Source: Ramazzottius varieornatus
Taxonomy: Eukaryota > Tardigrada > Eutardigrada > Parachela > Ramazzottiidae
Length of the DNA: 64,000 nucleotides
Assembly (NCBI GenBank): GCA_001949185.1
Contig: BDGG01000001.1
Location: 6,431,353-6,495,352, forward strand
Direction: 5' to 3'
The notes beneath the pieces are model-generated. The model made no database searches. It was not told where the DNA came from and saw only the letters and a program-made list of their open reading frames with translations. Each line of letters opens with the position of its first letter. The first letter of the stretch is position 1. Below, in pieces: positions 1-9,841 of this stretch. A program made the position numbers and the translations under genes.

Positions 1-2732
1 GCGCCATCGTCGCCCAAGTGGTTGTCACTCAAGTCAACCTTGTTCAAAACTTCACTTCGTTTGATCATCTTGGCCACAACCGCCGCTGTTTCTTTTCCCA
101 GGTTATTACACTGCAGTTCCAAGATGGCCAAGTTTGGATGATCAAGCAAAGCCTGACAAACAATTGCCCCTTTGGCGTCGTCGATGCGAGAATTTGTCAA
201 GCTGAGCCTTCGCAACGAGGAAGTGAGGACCAGCGCTTCGGCCAGCCGCTTGGCATCGTTCAGAGTGAATTGGTACAGGCGCCAGCTGAAGTTCATCCCG
301 CATTCCTTTACTCCGTACCGCAGCTCGAGGTCCATCAGGTGAGGCATGTTGGCAAGGACGGGGACTAGGTTGATGTGGTCGGCTGCGAGGAAGGGATTCA
401 TGGTCCGCGGATGTGCCGGTGTGTCGTCCAAGTCACGAGTCATGTTGAACACCATCTTGTCCATTTCATCCACTCCGCGGTTGAAATCCAGCTCGCGGTT
501 GATTAAGCGTTGAAACTTTAGCTTCGCTTTCTCACTCCAACCACCTATGGGTAAAATATTCCTGGTGGCGAAAAGCTGGGACATGAGCAACTGGACTGAA
601 CCAGACCTTTATCTGAAGTGGTGCACGTGTTCATTGGTATTTGCTGAAGACATACACCGCTTGGGTAAACAAGCGAACTCGACAAGATCGTAGCGCACTC
701 TTTACAGCCAACAACACTATACAGTATTTGTGAGTGTGTGCCGCTCAAAATAACGATCTGATTTAGTCCATTAATAGTCCTCCTCACGACGAGCTGTTTA
801 TGTCGCAAACGGTTGATTTAAAATTTGAGCTTGCTTGATCAACGGAAACTAGTCATGACTGAGGCAAAATTGCGTTTTTCGAAAGTCTCGGAAACGGGAG
901 CGGAAATGCGCGAGTTTTGCGGGGTATGTTTGTAGGCAAACTTTGCCTCCTAACCAGGCTGAAATTCATGGTTTTCTCTCTGGCTAGTCTCTGTCTGTCG
1001 ATATCCCCGACACTAATAGGTATCAAGAAGCCTATATGTGAAACGGTATCTCGCAACGTGAAGCACTGTGCAGACAGAAATCAGCGAGAAATGAAAATTT
1101 GAATATTTCAGTCAAGTGTGCAGAGAATAATCCGTTTCGCTTTCGAGATAAGCTACTCGAGGGCTGCTTATCTTGAAGCGAAACTTCGTAATCCACTTTC
1201 AAGATCAACACAATCAACGGAGTTTACGGCCTGTCGTGAGGAGGAATAATATTTCCCTCGTCCCTATTGCTGCACAGGTAGAATCCAGATTCTACCTTGA
1301 TTTTTGACAGCAGGGAAGTCAATGGTAGCTTTCCCTTCCGGGTCGACCATTCGCTTCAGCTCCTCTGTCAAAGGTACTTCCTTCAAAACTTTGCTCCTCC
1401 TTTCCGTTACATCCGTTGCAATAATCCCTTCGGCTTGTGTTTTCTCATACGGTTCCGTGCAGCGCACATGGTTTGTCATCTGGGCTTCGACCAAGGCGGC
1501 AAAGTCGCCGAAGGTGTGTCGGACAGGTGGCAGCAACTGATTGACTTTCAACCGCAGGACGTATTCGCCGATATTCAACAGGTCGTTCAGCAGAATATTC
1601 GGATCAGACTGCAGCGGTACATAGTGCTCGATCATCTGTTGGAATGACCGCTCGATGTATGTTAACTTCCAGCTGCAATGCGAATGCGGGAAAGTCTTGG
1701 GACCCCAACGGAGTTTGCATGAGCGTTGCCAGTAGTCCTCATTATGAAAGTAGTCAGCAGATAAGTACAGGTTGGTCTCGGACACGGGTGGGAGGTCGTT
1801 CACGAAGCGCTGTTGTATTTCCTTGGGTAGTGCGGCCATGTGGTAGGGCATATCTTGGAAATATGCCTGGATAGTCTGCAGACAGATTTCGGAGAGGCGG
1901 TCGATTATGCCGAGCTTCCACGTAGGATCTTCCGGAAAGATACGTTGAAAATGCCCGTTGAAGCTGGGCTTCTTATTTCCGTCTTCGCCATCTACAGACG
2001 AAAAATCCTCAAGAATGTGGTAAACCAGACCAATACGATAATTTGCTCCTTCAGGTAAAACTTGCTTTGACCTTCATCTTCCGCTTTTTTATTGTGCTTG
2101 ATTTCCGGCAGTGGCGGCAAGTGGGATCCGACTCCCATAAACTCTCTCCGTAGATTGTTGATCTTCGAGGGATTTTCATCCGGAAACGTATACTCATACA
2201 ACGCTGGTTTCCTGTTGACTCTCGACATAATTACTTTAGGTTCAAGCTCCTCCCTCGATCTTGCTTTGTACGGATGTCGATATCGCAACGGAACCGGTAG
2301 GAGCTGCTGCCGCGCGGCTTTCCGATCTGCGCCACCAGCACCACTTTTGAGCTGATTTTGAATGTACGCGGAGAGATCTTCCAGAGTCGATTCATCCGGT
2401 TTACTGGCAGTAGCTTTCAGGTTACTCTTTCTAGCAGTATCACCGAATAACCCATCGCGGTCAGCGTCTTCCTCGCGGAGTTCAGGCAGCGCTTTGGTGA
2501 GGACTTCTTGACGGATGTTGTCAAGCGCGGCTTTGACAGGATCCTTCGGGGCGTTGGGGACCTTTTCAGACACATAGGAGTGGCTTTGGCCGCGAGCAAT
2601 AGAAATAAAGGTTGGGTCGATGCCAAGGGAAGAAGAAAGACGATGGATGGGATTATCAGTGATGTTCCCGACAAAGGAGCTTCCCGAACGTATAGACAAT
2701 TTATCAAGTGCAGCACTGTTTACCACACTCAT
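1..2732 (-). CDS. TCTE1: TCTE1 / dynein regulatory complex subunit 5 (DRC5), 3' end off the window
   Basis: Leucine-rich-repeat subunit of the nexin-dynein regulatory complex of motile 9+2 axonemes, where it helps regulate dynein-driven bending. Three exons are visible: 2072-2732, starting at MSVVNSAALDKL; 1296-1991, after acceptor TCTGTAG; and 1-544, after acceptor CCCATAG, still open at the edge. Exon 2 carries the family's N-terminal block (EDPTWKLGIIDRLSE, EDYWQRSCKLRW, NQLLPPVR). Exon 3 carries the diagnostic LRYGVKECGMNF segment, then ribonuclease-inhibitor-type repeats such as LNKVDLSDNHLGDDG. Phases agree across both introns (79 and 751 bases). The first donor is weak (GTCAAA) and is the least certain boundary. 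The first exon is low-complexity and not conserved. The remaining leucine-rich repeats lie beyond position 1. Identification rests on remembered similarity to vertebrate TCTE1. Confidence 0.88.
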
Positions 2733-3409
2733 TCTTAGAAAAGTTGACCAAAGTTATCCCAGAAGGAACCTTATTGCTGAGGAACAGAATCGCCTTCACA
2801 AGCTAGCACGCGCTGTTCCAGACTTCAGTTTACGTCTAGCACATTGCATTTCATGGAAAAAACCGTATACGTACGTCATGATCAGCAGGAATTCCGGAAC
2901 AGGTGGTCTTCTCGCAATCGAAGCTTCCGAGCTTTTCCCTGCCAACGCCCGTCGACATGTCCCATTCTCGGCAGAAACTCGAAATTGAAGACTCGTCTAA
3001 AGCAGAAAGTCAAGAGGGAATATTGGTCAGCATAATGGGTGACGCCTAGATGAAGAAACTCAGAAGTCGGAAACGAAGATAATGGATCGGCCCAAGCCAT
3101 CTGTTACACCTACAGTTCATACTCAGGAAAGTCAGAGCTTCCGAACCCTCTTGTCAGAACTGCTTCTCAAATGGAAAACGCAGCCAACGGTACCGACTAT
3201 GACTGCGTAGACAGCGTTGATCTGTTTATCACGGAGCCCCGGCTTCCGAGGTGAGAAGCGCTTGGGGTTCAAGAGTCAAAACGTCTCTGCATTCTGCAAT
3301 GACACGCAGTTCAGCTTGCCCTGCGTCAAGTAAATACGAAAACCCGCGTCTGCTTCATTCCTCATGAGTCATTGCAATGCACAATGAATTTTTCCAAATT
3401 TGTACCGAA
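2733..3409. other. Intergenic, nothing recognised
   Basis: Upstream of the TCTE1 start. Short open frames on both strands lack conserved motifs or paired splice sites. It presumably includes the TCTE1 promoter, but no defined element is visible. Confidence 0.4.
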
Positions 3410-3740
3410 CAAAAAAGGGTATCCCGGATCTAAAAAAGCCTGTTTTCAAACATCAGACCGGCTAAAATTCCAAGGAAAGAAACACAGAAAACGCAATTTT
3501 CATTCTGTCAAGAAAAGCTTTTTCTGTGTCCGAAAACAGGCAGTTTTGGAACACGGATTAGTGTTTATTCTATATCAGAAAAACTCTGAATTGGCTATCT
3601 TTTCGAGCAAAAAAACAGGCTTAATTCGAGCAAAGATTTGACTGTTTTTCCAAGCTTTTCCAAGTTTTTCCAGAGACGAAAAACATGATTTCTGATAAGA
3701 AAAATTTAATTTCACCGAAATGCAACCGCTCTAAGCCTCA
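3410..3740 (+). repeat. Dispersed repeat, copy 1
   Basis: About 330 bases that recur in inverted orientation at 61665-61965. Shared stretches include CCCGGATCTAAAAAAGCCTG, GGCAGTTTTGGAACACGG followed by ATTAGTGTTTATTCT, and AACATGATTTCTG. Identity looks roughly 80-85 percent by eye. Short open frames in both copies are partly alike (GLVFILYQ..SELA), but no protein family is recognised. Most likely a non-autonomous transposable element. Confidence 0.7.
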
Positions 3741-4211
3741 TGAAGCACTACAACACGACGAGTCTGAAACTGCACAGAATATAGGGGAAAGATGGACGAA
3801 GATTAGGGGGAGCCATGCGTATAAAAAACTGGAGATCGTGTATCCTGACGCATCATGTCGAGCTCGAACAACTCCAAAATATGCAACAGTATAAGCGAGA
3901 AAAAGCAGATAAGCACAGACAAGCTAGGCAAGAGACGTTCCTTTCCGACTGCAGCTGGGATGACCTGCGGAAAAAAAAGTAATCAGCCGTCAAGCAGCTA
4001 GAATTTACGCCAGCCTATATCTGAAATTCTGTCTACCTAAAACTAATTGACGCTATGCGTCAGACTGCTTACTTGATGGAACCCCGATCTCGTTCGTCAG
4101 ATCGGCTCTCCGTCGTGGTTGATAATGGTTCATGAGACCCTTGATTTTCAGCTCCAGAGCAAAGTCTCGTCACCTCGCCAAAAGCAGTACTCACACACAA
4201 CGCACAGCTTA

Positions 4212-4365
4212 TGGAAGTTGATCGAGACAGCGATCGGTTTCTTAGGAAAAGCAAGACGTTCCAAGGGACAAAATTCAAAATGGCCGCTTGCCCGAAACAG
4301 AAGTGTTGAATCAAGCCAAGCGTGGTTGATTCAAGCCAGGAAAATTCCCAGCTGTATGACTGAGG
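4212..4365 (+). repeat. Dispersed repeat, second block, copy 1
   Basis: Matches 60713-60850 in inverted orientation, for example AAATTCAAAATGGCC, GTTGAATCAAGCCA and ATTCCCAGCTGTA against slightly diverged forms. It follows the 3410-3740 block in the same relative order as in the second copy. The two blocks may therefore be parts of one element of about 1 kb whose middle has diverged. Confidence 0.6.
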
Positions 4366-5597
4366 CCCCGCCTCCATCCGTTCCCTGATTGATATGCGTT
4401 TTCTCAGTGCGTACGACCGAACTGCCTCAAAAATCAGCCACAAAACAAAACAAGCTACATGATCGGCTACAGAGTCGCTCTGCTTTGATATAGCAGTGCG
4501 CGACTGAATCGTGCAGTTTTTACCGGGTATATGCCTCTTTCATCGCAACGTTTTCGCCACATCAACTCCAGGCCGAAAGTCAAACGCATTGTTGCGAAAA
4601 CGCTGGTGCAAACAGTGGAAGTCAGACTAACAACGGCAGTTATAGACCTCTGATTACAGCATTCTTTCGCGTAAATGTGACGACAAATTGTCTATGTCTT
4701 GATTTACGCAGTTTCCACTTCTCGCTGTTAGACACGACGGAAAGTCGGAAACTGCGTCGTTGCTGTGCCACCGGACGCTTGATCGCGCAATGGCTGTGCT
4801 CTTAGTCTTTCCTTTGCTTTACGAGCGAGTAATGTGCGCACTCCCGCTCAGACGCCAAGGTCGCCCAATGTGGGCCAAGTTCCTCAAGAGTGCTGTTTGT
4901 AACTGTTGGTTTGTTTGTTTTTCTTTACTCATTCACCACCTATTGTAGAAAGACGTCTCATCAATAAAGCAAAGTGCCACTTCTCACTGACTTCAGAAGG
5001 TAACACCACAGAGTGAAGTGAAAATCTCCATACCGTTAGCATCATAGCGATCCATTGATACACGACAAAGAGTACGGCCGCAAACATCGCTGCGCATTAC
5101 CTTTATTCAATCGCATCACTTCTACCCGAGTACCTATCCGAATGATACAAAGCTAATCCGTTAGATCAAACTTGGAAACCCAATGAATTTCTGACGTGCA
5201 ATAAATCCTCGGCTGGGATACCTGCAAGTCCGAAAAACACCTGGACAATGTTGGGCGCATTATTTTCCCTGAGGTTATCGTTGCAGCCAGGTAAGGATTA
5301 TTTCTTCAAATGTGACTGTGAAATCCATTTTGTATGTAAGGTTACTCAGCGGTGTCTAAAGAAGAACAGAAGGATTAACGCGCTATAAAGCCTCGGCGAA
5401 TCCACAGGTTCTTCGGCTGGTTCTGCTTAGCTGATCAAGCATGTTTTGATCGTAAAGCTAGATCGCCGCTTTTACAGCCTTATCCGTTGATAACTTTGCG
5501 TTAATAATCGTTTTACCGATCCCTTCTGTGCACTAACTTTCGTCTACCTAGCAGACATGTCCTTCTCACGGTTGCACGTTCTTATCTTGCAGCTTCT
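4366..5597. other. Intergenic, nothing recognised
   Basis: No conserved reading frame, RNA gene or clear repeat was seen. The 3' part must include the promoter of the chitin-binding gene that begins at 5598. Confidence 0.4.
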
Positions 5598-6946
5598 ATG
5601 GGATCATGCCACGTTGGGTTACTAATTTGTTTACTGACGTCTGATGTCTGGTTGCATTCAGTCCTCACAGCGGACAGTGCTGAGCTGACGCTTCCTCGAC
5701 CGGTAAGCACTTGCTCCAACATCCCTTTTATTTTCCATCCTGATGACGGCTTTCCCCAGTCTGCAGAATATTAAGTTATCTGGTTTCCACATTTGCGAAA
5801 ACACTTTTCGATCTGCTGAAAGTTTTCTTCCGCCATCGAAGTTATCGTTGATTGTTCCTCCATTTTATGCAGAAACGTTTGTCAGTGCTGAATATCATGT
5901 ACCGAAAAGGAAGTATGGACAACAGCACGCGTCGCTACCAGTCGTACTACACACCAGCCCAGCCTACGACCATCGCGGCCATTGAGGGTAAAGGCCCAAA
6001 GTTCAGCCAAAACGATCTCGCGGACGCCATTGCCAGTCTACGCACTACCCGTGTCCGTTTCTCCGTGTCGTCGCGCTCTCCGTCCGTCGACTCCACAGAC
6101 ACCACCACTACCACAACCACATCCACATCGACCACCCCCGTGTCCACCTCGACTTCCAGTAGTACTCAACCACCTCCTCTTCGCGATCGCCCGCCTTTCG
6201 AAGTTCGCCGAGTATCGTTAGACATACCACCTTCCCAGCAACTTCCTTATGCGCCACCCGTTGCTTCCAAACGTACTCCATCCGTGCGACTTCCTCCTCC
6301 GACACACCCGTACATTCACCCAGTAGACCGTATCAAAGAATACCCGGCCACCCGACAACCACCCATCATTTATACGTTCGACCGTCCGGAGACACTGAAC
6401 CCATCGTACCACGAGCTGATGCCACCAACGCCACCTAGGAAGCCCTCTTCGCCAGTGCCTACTACCGTATCTCATACACCACCCTATGTGACAGTGCACA
6501 ACACACCAACTGTGCCACCTCGTGTTCACTGGACGCCTTCTCCTCCACGTGGCTCCCAGACACCATCACCCACATTCCAGGCTCGTTTGAACATCAACCC
6601 AGAAAGGAAGACAAAGAAGACAACTACAGCGCCACTACGTCGAACTTCCTCGACCACGACGCCGCTACCTTGGATGAGCAGCAAGAACATCACGACAACA
6701 ACCCCGTTCGGGTCTGGAGCTCCGATGGCCGCCAGCTGTCGAGGGCGAATCGGGTATTTCTCAGACATGTCGCCGGAGTGTAACGCCTTTCTGTACTGCG
6801 ACCAGTTTGGCAGGTCGTTTCGCTTCCTGTGTCCCGACGGGAGCCAGTTCAACCCCAGAATGTGCTTGTGTGATATGCATTCCGTTCAGTGTTCCGTGAC
6901 TGGACCGGTCGTATCGTTTGACGACCCGTGTCCACCTCTCATATGA
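5598..6946 (+). CDS. Secreted mucin-like protein with C-terminal chitin-binding domain (CBM14)
   Basis: Two exons, 5598-5702 and 5873-6946 (acceptor TTTTATGCAG), join in phase 0 to give about 392 residues. Exon 1 encodes a signal peptide (MGSCHVGLLICLLTSDVW). Residues from about 90 to 310 are a Thr/Ser/Pro-rich stretch with poly-Thr and many TPP/SPP motifs, typical of O-glycosylated linkers. The last 70 residues form one peritrophin-A/CBM14 domain: cysteines in ASCRG, PECNAF, LYCDQ, FLCPDG, RMCLC and VQC, with conserved aromatics between. CBM14 binds chitin in cuticle or gut lining; this one is presumably a cuticular or peritrophic matrix protein. Exon 2 is also open further upstream, but the signal-peptide exon is the better start. 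Orthology to a named gene is not claimed. Confidence 0.85.
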
Positions 6947-7860
6947 CGGCGCCATATTCATTTCTGTCATACAACTTTGTTCCAAAACTCAACTAAAGTC
7001 CTTTTTTCGAACTGATCGTTCTATCGTATATATGGCTCATTCTTTGATCAATTGAATTGACGATTAAATTTGACGTTCGGTTACCTTTGACAAGTGTGAA
7101 TCGTCGTCGTGTCGGTTTATCACAAACTTGCAAACGGCAGACTTCGCAAAAGCTTATTGCTTGTGCGCAACTCGGAAATGGGAAAGCAAAGACAGAACCG
7201 GACAAAACATAACAACATAATATCATTCAAAGAAATTGCTGGTGCAGAGCCCTGCAGCACCGCGTATACACCATACAGTATTGGCTTAACATCACATTGT
7301 GGCTAAGCATGGAGGCCGCCAGTCAAAAAGTTCGTGCCGTGATCCGTCAGTCGAAGATGCACCATTGAACTGGGCGCTTGAACTCTCGAGTCCACTAGTA
7401 CTTAGTGCTTCTCCTGGGATCATGGCGCGGAATTCGTACGGCAGATGGCATCCATGTGGCTACGTGCGAGGTGCATCCAGGGGAGCTCCATCTCGCGGCC
7501 ACGCAGCCGTAATGCACGACCAGTCCCGTGAGACTTCATCCTTGCGCACTTGTGTATTTAGGCCAGGGCTTGGCTGGTGGACTGACCAGTGGTCGCTGTG
7601 GATAGTCTGCTTCTCAGTTGAGCTTGTGAGCTCTTCTGGAGCTTGTTCGTACACGTTTCGTGGTCTTCTGCTTCTGGAGATGATCTTTGGCCGTTAGAAA
7701 TGTTGAACTCTAAGTCCTACCTTCTCTCTGCAAAAAATCAGGCCACCACATCGATCTTTTAGAAGAGCCATTTCCCATCCCTTCTGCTCGAGCAGGCGTT
7801 TCAACATTCTAACGTATTTGAGCGCATTCGCTTGAAAAGGTATGATGGCACCAGTCCTGC
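6947..7860. other. Intergenic, no gene supported
   Basis: Contains a 132-residue open frame at 7299-7697 (+). It has no recognisable domain, no supporting splice signals and an overlapping open frame on the other strand, so it is not called. Confidence 0.4.
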
Positions 7861-8030
7861 GGAGCTATTTAGCTCATTTAGCTCGTTTAGCTCATTTCGC
7901 CTTTCTTCTACGAGGTTTTTACAAAACGCCCATCCAGGCTCGTGCGCTGCACAACCCTGTTTTGCGTTTTCGTAGAAAAAAGGCAGATTCAGCTCGCGAG
8001 CTAAAACGAGCTAAATAGCTCATCAGCTCT
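7861..8030. mobile_element. Palindromic miniature element rich in AGCT
   Basis: The left arm GGAGCTATTTAGCTCATTTAG continues with GCTCGTTTAGCTC. The right arm reads as its reverse complement (GAGCTAAAACGAGCTAAATAG then CTCATCAGCTC). The inner flanks are also inverted (CCTTTCTTCTACG against CGTAGAAAAAAGG). About 170 bases with no coding capacity, consistent with a foldback/MITE element. Confidence 0.6.
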
Positions 8031-8332
8031 GTATAGCACTCGCAATACAGCCCACTCGTTCGACAATCCGTACACTATTCTTCCACTTCAACTTGACAAA
8101 ATCACCATTAGCACAGGAGTGCTTGCCATGAAGCTTTTGATTGTTTGTTCTTTTGAATCGCAAAGCTGGCGCGTTTCATATGGTGGGGAAAACACGTGGT
8201 TGATTTTCGATAAAACTGATTGTCCGTAGACTATCGACGTCACCTCCTTTTACTTTTGGCAAGCTGTACGCTTGATGTTTGACTGGTGGCAGATAGAAAT
8301 GACAGAATGGTGCACGGATTTCAAACGAATGG

Positions 8333-8895
8333 ACTAGTGCTAGCAACGATACGGTATACCGACATCGTATCGAAATATATCGAACAACGCAATAAAATAT
8401 TCGGCGATATCGTATCGCGCCATATCGATATATTTTCGATATATAGGTATTTTGCTGAATGGCAATCTCGCCAGTGATATCTCGTTTACGAAAGACCATG
8501 GTTGATTTCAAAGACTTGATTTTGGCCATGGTGCACCGAGCACACTCCGCCCATTCGGTTCTGGTACCAATTCTGTCCAGATTTCCATATGTTTGAAGTC
8601 TTGGTATAGTCATGTCTTTGCTGCATCCGACGCTTTTGATCTTATTAATACTTTATGTGGAGATCGGCTTTTTGAGTTTTTGGGCTTGAACCAGTGGAAT
8701 TCCGAAAAACTAAAATTCTAGAAATATCGATATATCGCTGCGATATGATCCGATATATCGAAGATACGGTAACGGAAAAATATCGTATCGAAATATCGAT
8801 ATCGAATGAATATCGAAGACCGCAATAAAACATCCGCCGATTTTGTATCGAAAAATATCGTATCGAATTTTATCGTATTTTTGCCAGCGCTAGAG
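8333..8895. mobile_element. ATCGATA-rich inverted-repeat element
   Basis: The ends are imperfect inverted repeats: CTAGTGCTAGCAACGATACG on the left, and CTCTAGCGCTGGCAAAAATACG as the reverse complement of the right end. Both subterminal zones (8345-8450 and 8720-8880) are packed with variants of CGATATCGTATCGAAATAT, themselves self-complementary. The centre is ordinary sequence. No transposase; probably a MITE of about 560 bases. Confidence 0.6.
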
Positions 8896-9218
8896 TGGAC
8901 TGATGTTGATTTTGATATATTATTTTGCCATGATGACTGTCAGTGAGCTCGCACTGACCAAACCAGAGCCAGCTCGTGCCAACACAGCGGCGTTTGATAG
9001 GGATGTCGTTCTGTCAGATTTCCCAAAACAGGACAGGAACGGGAAAAGGACATGACAGGAACAAAACAGGAAGGCAGGACACGACAGGACAGGAACCTAA
9101 AAAAATGTTTTCGTGAAGCCTTGTCATACAATGGGAAGCAGTTACGTTGCCCGGAAAGCAGGAATACCTAAATGCCTCTCACAAGCTGACTAACTCTGAT
9201 TTGACGAACCTATAGGGG

Positions 9219-9268
9219 NNNNNNNNNNNNNNNNNNNNNNNNNNNNNNNNNNNNNNNNNNNNNNNNNN
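9219..9268. other. Assembly gap of 50 N
   Basis: Fifty consecutive N. The round length suggests a scaffolding gap of unknown true size. It abuts the palindromic element at 9291-9520, a likely reason the assembly broke here. Confidence 0.99.
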
Positions 9269-9290
9269 GGAAAAGTCATAGGAGGACAAA

Positions 9291-9520
9291 GCTTTGATCG
9301 ACAAATGGGCTCTGGGCAGAGCTCCTCAGACGTCTGAGGTCACGGCGTAGAGACATAATCGATGAAATTTAGACAAGGGTCATGGTAGCTCAAGGGTAGG
9401 GGCCGGGGCCTGCCATGTGGAGGCCAAGAAAGTTCAAGAAAAATCTGAAACCCTCCCTTGCCCTTGTCAAATTGACCCCAGACTTCTGAGGAACCTTGCC
9501 CACAGCCCAACTTTCAAAGC
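9291..9520. mobile_element. Inverted-repeat element next to the gap
   Basis: The left end TGGGCTCTGGGCAGAGCTCC, followed by TCAGACGTCTGAGGTCA, matches the reverse complement of the right end, TGGGCTGTGGGCAAGGTTCC then TCAGAAGTCTGGGGTCA. Weaker inverted similarity extends inward (GACAAGGGTCA against GACAAGGGCAA) and outward (GCTTTGA). About 230 bases, non-coding. Confidence 0.55.
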
Positions 9521-9841
9521 GCTTGCAGCTGTCAACTTCGGTGACTATGGTTGTGAAGGAGGAAAACATTGGTAAAGTTCCTCTTGTTCCTTACGAGTAT
9601 AGAACCAGTCTTCCTTGAACTAGGATCGACGTTCGTTGTTAAAGGTGTTTGCTTTGAGCTATAACATTAGAGGTGCAGATTTCCATTGCATCGAGTTTTC
9701 TCTTGTACTGCTTGGCCCGTTTATTCACTTTTTTTTATCATACTTTTCATCACATCGGTATATGCGTTCCACCATGAAAAGGCTGGCTAAGATTAGCTGC
9801 ATTGTTTTGTCTGGATAGGATCAGAAAATTTGAAGCACACT
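9521..9841. other. Intergenic, nothing recognised
   Basis: Lies just beyond the 3' end of the BK channel gene, so it should hold that gene's 3' UTR and polyadenylation region. No specific signal is assigned. Confidence 0.4.

Noticed and set aside
5947-6852. Several minus-strand open frames opposite the chitin-binding gene
   Set aside because: Mirror frames of Thr/Pro-rich coding sequence; the plus-strand frame has a signal-peptide exon and a CBM14 domain.
7299-7697. 132-residue plus-strand open frame
   Set aside because: No domain; an opposite-strand frame overlaps; no splice or expression-type signals visible.
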